Shown piece after piece: positions 41,618 to 50,849 of a DNA stretch of 64,000 bases. The DNA lies in assembly GCA_943787925.1 (NCBI GenBank), contig CALSOH010000001.1, positions 682,001-746,000 of the forward strand. The letters run 5' to 3'. The position numbers were made by a program, and so were the translations under genes. The stretch is from TMED14 sp003507115. GTDB lineage: Bacteria > Bacteroidota > Bacteroidia > Flavobacteriales > Schleiferiaceae. Every line of letters starts with the position of its first letter. Positions within the stretch are counted from its first letter, which is position 1. The notes below the pieces were generated by a model. The model was not told the origin of the DNA. It saw nothing but the letters and a program-made list of their open reading frames with translations, and made no database searches.

Positions 41618-44572
41618 ATGCAAAAGACCCTTGCTCTCCTCCTGCTTCTCGGCGGCTTGGCGCTGTCCAGCCAAGCCCAGCACATTCCTGATAGGCCTAT
41701 CACGGTAGCCCATATCGACCCCTTTATTGGCACGGGCGGACATGGGCATACCCATCCGGCTGCGACCGCTCCGTTTGGAATGGTCCAGGTAGGGCCCGAT
41801 ACGCGCAAAGAAGGCTGGGACGGCTGCAGCGGCTACCACTTCACGGATTCCACGCTGTACGGATTTAGCCACACGCATTTGAGCGGGACGGGGGTCAGCG
41901 ATTATTCGGACATTTTGATTCGGCCCTTGGCGGGCCCCGAAGACTTCGCAGAAACCGTCGGCTTTGACAAAGCCTCCGAGGTGGCGGAAGCGGGCTACTA
42001 CGCGGTGACCCTGGAAAACGGCATTCGATGCGAGTTCACTGCGGCAGACCGGGTGGGTCTCCACCGCTACGGCCTGTCCTGGCGCGAGGACGGCAAAGCC
42101 TATTTCTTGCTGGATTTGGGCTACCGCGATCGAACGCTGAGTGACCGCGTGTGGATCAAGCATAGCGAGGAAGGCGAATACCTCAGTGTTTACCGTCAAT
42201 CCGAAGGCTGGGCCCGCGATCAGCGCCTCTTTGCCTCGATACACGTACTCGGAGAGTTCCACATCGAAGCTGTGAAGGGCTACGGGAACGGTCGCTATGT
42301 CATTCAGGTGGATGTTCCACGTCACCATTGGACAGTTAGCGAAAACGGCCTGGCCGATGTGGATCGAATGCCGATCCAGTTCGCCGTCGCTCTCAGCGCC
42401 GTGGACGCGGAGGGTGCGGAAAACAACTATACCGAATGGTCTCAGGCTCTGCCCAAAAAGAGCCACAGCCCAGAGGAGGCCTTCAACTGGACCAAACGAC
42501 AGAGCCAAGCCGCTTGGCAGGCAGAACTCAACCGCGCCCAGGTCACCGGCGGAACGGAAGCGCAAAAGCGCATCTACGCCACGGCCCTCTACCACGCCTT
42601 CAGCGTGCCCAACCTGTGGAGCGATGCCGACGGCCGCTACCGCGGCATGGACCAGAAGATCTATCAGGATTTGGAACACCCCCACTACACGGTCTTTTCG
42701 CTCTGGGACACCTACCGAACGGCGCATCCGTTGTACCTCCTGACCCAGCCCGAACGGGCCATGGACTTCATCGAAACGATGCTGGATCACTACGACCAAT
42801 CGGGCCGCTTGCCCATTTGGGAATTGGCCGCCAACGAAACCAACTGCATGATTGGCTACCACAGCGTGAGCGTGATTGCCGATGCCATCGCTAAGGGCTT
42901 TCCCGTCGATGTAGACCGCGCCTTGAAGGCGATGATCGGGACGGCAGAGTCGGACGTGTTTGGCCTGCCCACCTACCGGGAACAGGGCTACCTCAGCCTA
43001 CAAGATGAGTCCGAATCAGTATCCAAAACCCTAGAATACGCCTACGACGACGCCTGCATTGCATGGACGGCCGCCAAAGCCGGAAAGGATTCCATTGCGG
43101 ACCATTTTTGGCAGCGTTCGCAAGCCTGGGTTTCCATGCTGGATCCGGAAACAGGTTTGGCCCGTCCGCGCGACAACGGCACCTTCCTAAAGCGCTACGA
43201 ACCTCGGGAGGTCAACAACAACTTCACGGAAGCCAATGCCTGGCAGTACAGCTTCTCGCCCATTCACGACTTAAAGCGTTGGACCAGCATGCTCCAAGAC
43301 TACGGCTACAGCTTGGAAGGCCAACTCGACGCCCTTTTTAAGGCCCCCTCGGAAACCATGGGCCGAGACCAAGCCGACATCACTGGGCTGATTGGCCAGT
43401 ATGCGCATGGCAATGAGCCTAGCCACCACATCGCCTGGCTCTACGCCGCCACGCAGCACCCCGAAAAAGGCCACGCCCGTATCCGTGAAATTCTGGAAAC
43501 GATGTATAGCGACCAACCGGACGGCTACCAGGGCAATGAAGACTGCGGCCAAATGTCTGCCTGGTACGTCATGAGCTCCTGGGGTCTCTACCCGCTTGTT
43601 CCGGGAGAAGCCCAGTATGCGCTGGCTGCACCTTTGTGGGAAACGGTTCATTTGCCCGAAGTAGGCCCAGAGGGTGTGACGTTGACGCGCATGGGGAAAG
43701 GCGGCTACCTGACGAGTTGCCTGCCCAAGGATCAGGTGCTGCGCGCGTGGCAGCGCCCCGATGAAAGTTTTCTGAGCCACGCAGACTTGGAAGCGCGAGG
43801 GGAATTGGTCTACTTCACGACGGAAGCGCTACCGGACGTGGAAAAAAACTGGGTGCCCTATGCCAATTCACATCCGTTTGTGGAGCGCCGCGACCTGGAC
43901 CTCTTGCCTGCGCCGCGTATTGAAGTGGCTCGCCGCTTTGAGGGAAGCACCACGGCCAAGATCTGGATGACGCCCGGCATCCATGCGCCGGCAGAAAAGA
44001 ATTTGACGGAGACGCAAAGCATCACGGTATCCGCAGAGCCCGGCCATTCCAGCACCGCCTACACAACCAAGAAGCCCAACGATTGGAGCGTCAAGGTCTT
44101 GGAAGGGCAGCCCAACCCGCAGTACAACCCAGGGGAAGCTGCGCTCATCGATGGAGTCCGAGGGGATGTGGATTGGCGCAAGGGCGAATGGTTTGGCTTG
44201 CAGGGGCAAGACTTGACCGTATTGGTTACGCCCCCTGCCGCGAAGCGTTTTAAGCACTTAGACATCGACCTCAGCCTCCTACACGACCAGCGCTCCTGGA
44301 TCACCTACCCCATGCGTATTGAGATGTACCTCGTGCAGGAAAACGGCGAAGAATGGCTCGCGGACTGGTCCGATTACCCAGAAATTGAGGACATCCCCGC
44401 AGAAATCATGCTCTGGCGCACGAACTACTCGGCAAAAGCGCCCGTCTGGCTTCGCCCCAAAATTGCTGGTGTTCGCTTTGAGTTCCGCAATGCCGGGCTT
44501 CTGCCGGAATGGCACCTGGGTGCCGGGGGCGAAACCTTCATCTTCCTAGACGAAATAACGATTCAAGAATGA
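41618..44572 (+). CDS. GH92 family alpha-mannosidase with C-terminal extra domain
   Basis: GH92 enzymes are calcium-dependent inverting alpha-mannosidases acting on mannose-rich glycans. ATG 41618 gives signal peptide TLALLLLLGGLALSSQAQ and 984 residues. Signatures: DPFIGTGGHGHTHPAATAPF, FSHTHLSGTGVSDYSD, LWDTYRTAHPLY, NNFTEANAWQYSF, HGNEPSHHIAWLYAA and GNEDCGQMSAWYVMSSWG. A further ~180 residues follow the catalytic part and look like a beta-sandwich carbohydrate-binding or F5/8-type domain. The gene overlaps a second GH92 gene by ATGA. Confidence 0.93.
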   Translation: MQKTLALLLLLGGLALSSQAQHIPDRPITVAHIDPFIGTGGHGHTHPAATAPFGMVQVGPDTRKEGWDGCSGYHFTDSTLYGFSHTHLSGTGVSDYSDILIRPLAGPEDFAETVGFDKASEVAEAGYYAVTLENGIRCEFTAADRVGLHRYGLSWREDGKAYFLLDLGYRDRTLSDRVWIKHSEEGEYLSVYRQSEGWARDQRLFASIHVLGEFHIEAVKGYGNGRYVIQVDVPRHHWTVSENGLADVDRMPIQFAVALSAVDAEGAENNYTEWSQALPKKSHSPEEAFNWTKRQSQAAWQAELNRAQVTGGTEAQKRIYATALYHAFSVPNLWSDADGRYRGMDQKIYQDLEHPHYTVFSLWDTYRTAHPLYLLTQPERAMDFIETMLDHYDQSGRLPIWELAANETNCMIGYHSVSVIADAIAKGFPVDVDRALKAMIGTAESDVFGLPTYREQGYLSLQDESESVSKTLEYAYDDACIAWTAAKAGKDSIADHFWQRSQAWVSMLDPETGLARPRDNGTFLKRYEPREVNNNFTEANAWQYSFSPIHDLKRWTSMLQDYGYSLEGQLDALFKAPSETMGRDQADITGLIGQYAHGNEPSHHIAWLYAATQHPEKGHARIREILETMYSDQPDGYQGNEDCGQMSAWYVMSSWGLYPLVPGEAQYALAAPLWETVHLPEVGPEGVTLTRMGKGGYLTSCLPKDQVLRAWQRPDESFLSHADLEARGELVYFTTEALPDVEKNWVPYANSHPFVERRDLDLLPAPRIEVARRFEGSTTAKIWMTPGIHAPAEKNLTETQSITVSAEPGHSSTAYTTKKPNDWSVKVLEGQPNPQYNPGEAALIDGVRGDVDWRKGEWFGLQGQDLTVLVTPPAAKRFKHLDIDLSLLHDQRSWITYPMRIEMYLVQENGEEWLADWSDYPEIEDIPAEIMLWRTNYSAKAPVWLRPKIAGVRFEFRNAGLLPEWHLGAGGETFIFLDEITIQE

Positions 44573-46875
44573 AACCCTTTTTTGTAGGCCTGCTGGCGGC
44601 CGGCGCGGTGAGCGCCGCCGCCCAATCCTTGGCGGACGTCAACGTGTTTTTGGGCACGGAGCGCATGGGGCACACCTTTCCGGGGGCGGTGGTGCCCTTT
44701 GGCATGGTGCAGCTGAGTCCAGATACGCGTTTGATTCCCTATGCCCTGCCAAATGGCTCCTACAACCCCGAGGTCTATGGCTATTGTGCGGGCTACCAGT
44801 ACGAGGACCGGACCATTTTTGGCTTCAGCCACACCCATTTTAGCGGCACGGGCCACAGCGATCTGGGCGATTTTTCCATGCTGCCAGTGAAGTCCGGACA
44901 GTCCTTGCTTCCCGGCGATGGACAGGATCCGGCCACGGGCTACTTTGAAACCTTTGACAAACAAACGGAGACCGCGGAGCCTGGTTATTACCGGGTGCAC
45001 TTGGAGCGTTCGGGCACGGTGGCCGAACTCAGCGCCAGCACCCATGCGGGATTCCACCGCTACACCTACCCCGCTGCGGATAGCGCTTCCCTCCTGCTCG
45101 ATCTGGTGAATGGCATCTACGGCTACGACGGAAAGATCCTGTGGTCCAGCCTCCGCGTGGAAAACGATACGCTGATTACGGGCTACCGGCACGTGTCCGG
45201 CTGGGCGCGCGACCGCTACATCTACTTTGCCGCTTCCTTCAGTCGGCCTATTTCCAGCTACCGGCACCGAAAAGACGACCAAACGCCCTACCGCGGCTTC
45301 TACCGCCGCTTCAAAGAATTCGACAACTTCCCCGAAATGGCGGGGAAATCGGTTCGGGCTGAATTCACCTTCGCCCCCAGCGAAGCCCCCTTGGAGGTGG
45401 TCTTCGCCATCAGCGGCGTCTCCACCGCCGGTGCCCTCGCCAACTTGCGCGCTGAAGCCAAGCCCTTTGACGCGGCCAAAGCCGAGGCCCAAGCCCGCTG
45501 GCTGACCGAACTCCGCAAGATCGAAGGCACCTTCCTATCCGCGGACGACCAGACCACCTTCTACACGGCGCTCTACCACAGCTTGATTGCGCCGCATGTC
45601 TTCCAAGACGCAGACGGCCAGTACCGCGGCCTCGACGGAAACGTGCACCGCGCCGAAGGCTTCACCAACCTCACCGTCTTTTCGCTCTGGGACACCTACC
45701 GCGCTTTGCATCCTTGGTTCAACTTCTTTCAGCCCGAACACAACCGCAACGCCGTCCTCTCCATGCTGGCCCACGGCGAACAAAGCGTGCACCAGGCCTT
45801 GCCGGTTTGGAGCCATTGGGCCAACGAAAACTGGTGCATGATCGGCTACCACGGGGTGAGCGTGCTGGCCGATGCCGCCGCCAAGGGCATGACAGGCGTG
45901 GACTGGGACCAAGCCCTGAAGCTGGCCGTGAGTTCTTCCGGCTGGCGCGGCTACGACGGCCTGGGCGCCTACATGGACATGGGCTACGTGCCGGAAGACG
46001 TGGTGGGCTCCTCGGTCAGCAAGACCTTGGAGTACGCCTACGACGACTGGTGCGTGGCCGAATTGGCCCGCCGCCAAACGCCCTACCACAACTTCTACAC
46101 CGGAACGGACCACCCCAACATCCGATTGAATAAGGCCTATTTAAAGCGTTCACAAGCGTTTAAAAACACTTTTGACCCGCAGATCCGCTGGGCGCGTCCG
46201 CGGCTCAGCAGCGGCGCTTTTAAGGCGGAATTTGACCTACTCAGTACGCACAACCAGGGCTTCATCGAGGGAAATGCTTGGAATTACAGCTTTTACGTGC
46301 CTCAGGATGTTCCGGGCTTGATCCAAGTCATGGGCGGCGAGAAGGTCTTTGTGCAGCGTTTAGACTCGCTCTTCACCATGGAATTGCCCGACGAGGCCAT
46401 TGCGCACACGGAGGACGTGACACGGGACGGCATTTTGGGCAACTACGTACACGGCAACGAGCCTTCGCACCACATTCCCTACCTGTACAATTGGACGCAG
46501 GATCGTTCGAAGACGCAGTACTGGGTCCGAAGGATCTGCCGAGACATGTACGGCCCCGAAACGGATGGTCTCTGTGGCAACGACGACGCGGGCCAAATGT
46601 CCGCCTGGTACCTCTTCAGCTCCCTGGGCTTCTACCCCGTGACACCCGGTGCCGCCACCTACGAATTGGGCAGCCCCAGCGTCAAGAGCGCCACCATCCA
46701 GCTGGAGAACGGCAACCGCCTGCAGATTGAAACGGTGAAGCAGTCGCCTAGAAACGTGTACGTCAAGGACGTGCTCTGGAACGGCCAGGCCCTGCCCGGA
46801 CACAGCCTCTACCACCAACAGCTGATTCAAGGGGGCACGCTTACCTTCGTGATGTCGCCCAAACCCGCGCATTGA
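44569..46875 (+). CDS. GH92 family alpha-mannosidase, second copy
   Basis: This 768-residue protein has signal peptide PFFVGLLAAGAVSAAAQ. Signatures mirror the first copy: LGTERMGHTFPGAVVPFGMV, FSHTHFSGTGHSDLGD, LWDTYRALHPWFNF, FIEGNAWNYSFYVPQD, HGNEPSHHIPYLYNW and GNDDAGQMSAWYLFSSLGFY. It lacks the long C-terminal extension and is clearly diverged, so the pair is probably not a recent duplication and may cut different mannosyl linkages. The stop overlaps the CotH gene (TGATG). Confidence 0.93.
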   Translation: MKPFFVGLLAAGAVSAAAQSLADVNVFLGTERMGHTFPGAVVPFGMVQLSPDTRLIPYALPNGSYNPEVYGYCAGYQYEDRTIFGFSHTHFSGTGHSDLGDFSMLPVKSGQSLLPGDGQDPATGYFETFDKQTETAEPGYYRVHLERSGTVAELSASTHAGFHRYTYPAADSASLLLDLVNGIYGYDGKILWSSLRVENDTLITGYRHVSGWARDRYIYFAASFSRPISSYRHRKDDQTPYRGFYRRFKEFDNFPEMAGKSVRAEFTFAPSEAPLEVVFAISGVSTAGALANLRAEAKPFDAAKAEAQARWLTELRKIEGTFLSADDQTTFYTALYHSLIAPHVFQDADGQYRGLDGNVHRAEGFTNLTVFSLWDTYRALHPWFNFFQPEHNRNAVLSMLAHGEQSVHQALPVWSHWANENWCMIGYHGVSVLADAAAKGMTGVDWDQALKLAVSSSGWRGYDGLGAYMDMGYVPEDVVGSSVSKTLEYAYDDWCVAELARRQTPYHNFYTGTDHPNIRLNKAYLKRSQAFKNTFDPQIRWARPRLSSGAFKAEFDLLSTHNQGFIEGNAWNYSFYVPQDVPGLIQVMGGEKVFVQRLDSLFTMELPDEAIAHTEDVTRDGILGNYVHGNEPSHHIPYLYNWTQDRSKTQYWVRRICRDMYGPETDGLCGNDDAGQMSAWYLFSSLGFYPVTPGAATYELGSPSVKSATIQLENGNRLQIETVKQSPRNVYVKDVLWNGQALPGHSLYHQQLIQGGTLTFVMSPKPAH

Positions 46876-49160
46876 TGCAGTTACTTCTTCGCCGTTCGGC
46901 CCTTTTTGCCGCGTTCGCCTTTGCTTTTTTCGCCCACGCACAGCCCGTACCCCAACCCAGCAATGGGCGCGCATTTGAGGAAGCCATCGTTCCCCGGGTC
47001 TACATCACCCTGCCGGCGGATACGCTCAACTGGATCATGCAAAACGTCACGAGCGACAAGGATTGGCATGCGGACTTTGTGCACATGCACTACGGCGTGG
47101 CGGACACGGTGAAAGATGTGGGCTTTCGGTTGCGGGGCAACACCTCCCGGTATTCAGGCAAAAAGTCCTTCAAGATTAGCTTCAACAGCTTTACGCCCGG
47201 CCACCGATGGGAGGGATTGAAAGACCTGAACCTCAATGGAGAACACAACGATCCCAGCGTCTCCCGTGCACGCATCGGGTGGCACCTATTCCAAGACATG
47301 GGCCTGCCCGCCTCCCGATCCAGCCACGTTCGACTCTATATCAATGGGGACTACATGGGGCTTTACGCCAACATTGAACAAATCAATGACGATTTCGTCG
47401 AGCGCCGGTATGGCGGCAAGGCCGGCAACCTGTACAAATGCCTTTGGCCCGCGACCCTCACGTACCTATCCAATGATCCCAATGATTACAAATTCACCTC
47501 GGGAGGGCGGCGCGCCTACGACCTCAAAACCAACACCACGGCGGACGATTACAGCGATTTGGCCAACTTCATCCACGTCCTGAACCAAACTCCCATGGCC
47601 GACCTCCCCTGCGCCCTCGAATCAGTGTTTGACGTCAACGAATACCTGTACAGCTTGGCCGTTGAAATGAGCCTCGGTCACTGGGACAACCACGCGAACA
47701 ATAAAAACAATTTTTACCTCTACCAATCCCCTGTCGATGGCTTGATGCATTACATCACGTATGATTTGGACAACACCTTAGGCGTGGATTGGATCAACCA
47801 AGACTGGGCGGCCAAAAACATTCATGCCTGGGGCGATGCCAACAACTACTATCCTCTCTACCACCGCATTAAATCCGTGCCCGAGTACCAGCTTCGCCTC
47901 CAAATCTTTTTGGCTGAAATCAACGCGCACCTCACCTCCACCGCGTTCATCAACCGCTCTTTGGGTTACCGCGATCAAACGACCGGGTATATTGGATCAG
48001 ACCCCTCGTATCCGCTGGACTATGGCTATGATTCGACCACCCACTACAACGCTTGGCATTCCGCTTCCGGAGGCCATGTCAAAAAGGGGATTCAGCCTTT
48101 TATCGCCCAGCGGGTGAGCCAAACCCAAAACCAATTTATTTCCGGCAATGCCGACCCCGTGCTCTGGCGACCCCGTCTCCTGGGCGCGAGCAACCAGGGC
48201 CCCATTCGTGCGACGGTGGTCGTCTACGACGAAAGCCTGCCTTCCTCCGTCATTCTGCAATACCGGGAGAGCGGCAGTACGGTTTGGACTGCAGTGGACC
48301 TCTATGACGATGGACTCCACGGGGATGGCGCGGCTGGTGACCGAACCTACGGCAACAGCTTCAGCGTCGCCGGGACGGTAACCCAGCTCGATTACCGCTT
48401 CGCCGCCCAAGACGTGCAGAGCCAGCTGGGACAGTGGCCCTGCACCTATGCCACCCATAGCCTCCACCCCTTCCCGGCCGTGGTCCTCAATGAAGCCCAA
48501 TCCGCCAATCAAACGACCGTCTACGACCAGAATGGCGATGATTCGGATTGGTTGGAGTTATACAACCTCGGCGCTTCGAGTGCGTCGTTGGTGGGCCTCA
48601 CCCTCAGCGACGACCCGAGTAATCCGGGTGCCTTTCGCTTCAAAAGTGGCAGCATCGGGGGGAATGCGCACGCGATGGTGTGGGCGAGCGGCGATACGAG
48701 CCAATACCCCGACCATGCTTCGTTTAAGCTGAGTTCTGGAGGGGAATTTTTAGGATTGTATTTTCTTGATAATCAGGGAACTTATCACCTTTTAGATGAA
48801 GTACAGATTCCAGCCTTGGCCCCCGACCATTCCTATGGCCGATGGACCGATGGGCATGCGCAATGGGTGGTCTTTGCGGAACATCCCACTCCCTTGATGC
48901 CCAATGCCGGATCCTTGACGACGGAAAACATAGCTGCTTTGGCCTGGAAGGCTGCACCCAACCCCTTCCGAGCAGGCACGTGGATTCAATCCTCCGACAA
49001 GGCCCCGGCACAGGTGGAAATCACCAACGCGCTCGGCCAAGTAGTCCAGGCATTCGAGGGCGAGGGGCCCTTCTACTGGACCGGCAACACCCCGGGGATG
49101 TACTGGGTGCACATTGCTACCGCATCGGGCGTCCAGGTCCTTTCTATTGTGCAGGAGTAA
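46875..49160 (+). CDS. Secreted CotH-family protein with lamin-tail domain and T9SS sorting domain
   Basis: This 761-residue protein has four parts. A signal peptide (ALFAAFAFAFFAHAQ) leads into a CotH-type domain (about 35-400) with RLRGNTSRYSGKKSFKISF, DLNLNGEHNDPSVSRARIG and YDLDNTLGVDW. A linker and a lamin-tail domain follow (VVLNEAQSANQTTVYDQNGD). The C-terminal type IX secretion domain is seen in AAPNPFRAGTWIQSS and VEITNALGQVV, ending GMYWVHIATASGVQVLSI. CotH domains are atypical protein kinases in spore coats; in Bacteroidota they occur in secreted proteins of unknown substrate. Coupled to the GH92 genes, it may be exported to the cell surface. Confidence 0.88.
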   Translation: MQLLLRRSALFAAFAFAFFAHAQPVPQPSNGRAFEEAIVPRVYITLPADTLNWIMQNVTSDKDWHADFVHMHYGVADTVKDVGFRLRGNTSRYSGKKSFKISFNSFTPGHRWEGLKDLNLNGEHNDPSVSRARIGWHLFQDMGLPASRSSHVRLYINGDYMGLYANIEQINDDFVERRYGGKAGNLYKCLWPATLTYLSNDPNDYKFTSGGRRAYDLKTNTTADDYSDLANFIHVLNQTPMADLPCALESVFDVNEYLYSLAVEMSLGHWDNHANNKNNFYLYQSPVDGLMHYITYDLDNTLGVDWINQDWAAKNIHAWGDANNYYPLYHRIKSVPEYQLRLQIFLAEINAHLTSTAFINRSLGYRDQTTGYIGSDPSYPLDYGYDSTTHYNAWHSASGGHVKKGIQPFIAQRVSQTQNQFISGNADPVLWRPRLLGASNQGPIRATVVVYDESLPSSVILQYRESGSTVWTAVDLYDDGLHGDGAAGDRTYGNSFSVAGTVTQLDYRFAAQDVQSQLGQWPCTYATHSLHPFPAVVLNEAQSANQTTVYDQNGDDSDWLELYNLGASSASLVGLTLSDDPSNPGAFRFKSGSIGGNAHAMVWASGDTSQYPDHASFKLSSGGEFLGLYFLDNQGTYHLLDEVQIPALAPDHSYGRWTDGHAQWVVFAEHPTPLMPNAGSLTTENIAALAWKAAPNPFRAGTWIQSSDKAPAQVEITNALGQVVQAFEGEGPFYWTGNTPGMYWVHIATASGVQVLSIVQE

Positions 49161-49260
49161 GCTAGAGGGCTAGAGGGCTTCGCGCTGAAGCTAGAGAGGC
49201 TCGCGCTTCGCGCTGAAGCTAGAGAGCTAGAGGGCGTGCGCTGAAGCTCGAGGGCTCGAC
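49161..49260. repeat. CTAG-rich tandem repeat with an exact 22-bp duplication
   Basis: This 100-bp intergenic tract is built of GCTAGAGGG, AGCTAGAGAG and CTTCGCGCTGAAG words. The 22 bases at 49177-49198 recur exactly at 49205-49226, and a weaker third copy ends at about 49254. GCTTC/GAAGC arms can form small hairpins. Related CTAG words occur at 58.6 kb. Confidence 0.8.
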
Positions 49261-49367
49261 AGATGGAGTGTGAAAAATGTGCTTTATGGGACCCGTACAC
49301 GTTCTTAAATGCTTCCTACCTTGCCTGTTCGCTTGTTAACCCTTCTGCCCTTTCACCCCTCCAATCC

Positions 49368-50126
49368 ATGAAACATCTCCTCCCTCTCGGCTTTTTGGCC
49401 CTGGTTGCATGCAGTTCACCCAATGAAGACGAGGATGTAGTCGGCGCAACCACCGAGGATGTGGCACCCCAAAATTTCTTGTCCGACGACGAAGTCCTTG
49501 ACGGCTGGGAATTGCTCTTTGACGGTACTAGCTTCAGCGGCTGGCACATCTACGGGGGTTCGGCTATCGAGGGATCGGGATGGAAGGTCGAGCATGACGC
49601 CATCGCGTTTGACCCGCAACCTGAAGATGGACACGACCTCACGAGTGATGCCGAATATGCCAATTTCCACCTGCGTTTGGAGTGGAAAATATCCGAGGGC
49701 GGCAACAGCGGAATCTTGTTTTACGTCAAAGAGGACCCACAATACCCCTACCCTTGGATGACTGGCCCTGAAATGCAAGTACTCGACCACGGCAGTGAGG
49801 AGAAGCCCGGCCACGCCGATGCCGCCTCTTCGAAGCACCGCGCGGGCGACCTCTACGATTTGGTTTCCTGCTACGAAGACGTAATTCACCCTACCGGCGA
49901 ATGGAACCACGCCGAAATCATCGCAAACAACGGAGATATCACATTCAAAATGAACGACGTCGTGGTCGTCGAAACCACCATGTGGGACGAAGAATGGGAC
50001 GCCCTGGTGGAGGGGTCCAAGTTTGTGGCGACCCCTGACTTTGGCACTTTTTCAAGCGGGAAATTGTGCCTGCAAGACCACGGAAGTCAGGTTTGGTACA
50101 GAAATATCAAGATTAAGCGCCTGTAA
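49368..50126 (+). CDS. DUF1080 lipoprotein (3-keto-disaccharide hydrolase family)
   Basis: This is a 252-residue lipoprotein. ATG 49368 gives MKHLLPLGFLALVACSSP with lipobox LVAC. The DUF1080 domain follows with WELLFDGTSFSGWHIYGG, GWKVEHDAIAF, SDAEYANFHLRLEWKISEGG, NSGILFYVKED and MQVLDHGSEEKPGH. Proteins with this domain act on 3-keto-glucosides or bind glycans. Placement beside the two GH92 genes supports a carbohydrate role. It is separated from the CotH gene by the CTAG repeat. Confidence 0.88.
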   Translation: MKHLLPLGFLALVACSSPNEDEDVVGATTEDVAPQNFLSDDEVLDGWELLFDGTSFSGWHIYGGSAIEGSGWKVEHDAIAFDPQPEDGHDLTSDAEYANFHLRLEWKISEGGNSGILFYVKEDPQYPYPWMTGPEMQVLDHGSEEKPGHADAASSKHRAGDLYDLVSCYEDVIHPTGEWNHAEIIANNGDITFKMNDVVVVETTMWDEEWDALVEGSKFVATPDFGTFSSGKLCLQDHGSQVWYRNIKIKRL

Positions 50127-50191
50127 GCACTTACCGGCATGTTTTTTCGCGAGCTAAATATTTAATGAGAGCGCATCCTGTACTTTTAAGT

Positions 50192-50806
50192 ATGACCCAA
50201 AACCTCCTTTTTGTTTTGCTTGTGCTCGGCTGCTTTGGCGCCACGGCTCAAGAACTCCCCTCCCGGCGCGCGATCAAAAAAGACGTCCGAGCGTGGCAAA
50301 AGGACCAGAATCAACATATGTCACAATTGGACGCGAGCCCCTTGGATTCCGCTGCGCGCGCCCATTTCAAAGGGCTCCCCTTCTACCCCGTGAACATGGG
50401 GGCGTATCAGGCAGTCAAGTGGGAGCGCTGTGCAGATTCGGCCTGGTTTGAAATGCCCACCACCACGGCCCGCAAACCCATCTACCGGAAGTATGCTACG
50501 CTGTATTTCACCCATTCGGACGGCCAAACCTATTCACTGACGGCCTACCAATCGCAGGCCTTGCTGGACGATGAAGACTATGAGAACTACCTGTTTGTTC
50601 CTTTCGGCGATGCCACAAACGGTTCTGATACCTACGGGGGTGGCCGCTATGTGGAGGTGACGCGGGGAGAGTGGATTTTGGACTTCAACAAGGCCTACAA
50701 TCCCTACTGCGCCTATTCGGGGCGGTACTCCTGCCCCAAAGTTCCCCTCGAGAACATCCTCCCTATTCCCATCTTGGCGGGCACCAAATACGCCGGACAG
50801 CATTAA
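50192..50806 (+). CDS. DUF1684 exported protein
   Basis: This is a 204-residue protein with a signal peptide (NLLFVLLVLGCFGATAQ). The DUF1684 signature is in the C-terminal half: TYGGGRYVEVT, GEWILDFNKAYNPYCAYSGR and SCPKVPLENILPIPILAG. Function is unknown. A TACTTTTA box lies 3 nt before ATG 50192, in the same TGTACTTTTAAG context as upstream of mscL. It converges with the glycosyltransferase gene. Confidence 0.85.
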   Translation: MTQNLLFVLLVLGCFGATAQELPSRRAIKKDVRAWQKDQNQHMSQLDASPLDSAARAHFKGLPFYPVNMGAYQAVKWERCADSAWFEMPTTTARKPIYRKYATLYFTHSDGQTYSLTAYQSQALLDDEDYENYLFVPFGDATNGSDTYGGGRYVEVTRGEWILDFNKAYNPYCAYSGRYSCPKVPLENILPIPILAGTKYAGQH

Positions 50807-50849
50807 AAACGTTCGCTAGCGGACCGCCTTCGGGCAATCCGAAGAAGAT

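Noticed and set aside
41540..42862. Long minus-strand open frame opposite the first GH92 gene
   Set aside because: GC-rich codon bias creates open antisense frames; no promoter or motifs support it.
44563..45492. Minus-strand open frame opposite the second GH92 gene
   Set aside because: Antisense shadow of a clear GH92 gene, glycine/valine-rich with no recognisable motif.
50828..50844. CTTCGG-GCAAT-CCGAAG hairpin between the DUF1684 gene and the glycosyltransferase gene
   Set aside because: It has a 6-bp stem but no T-run on either strand, so I did not call a terminator.
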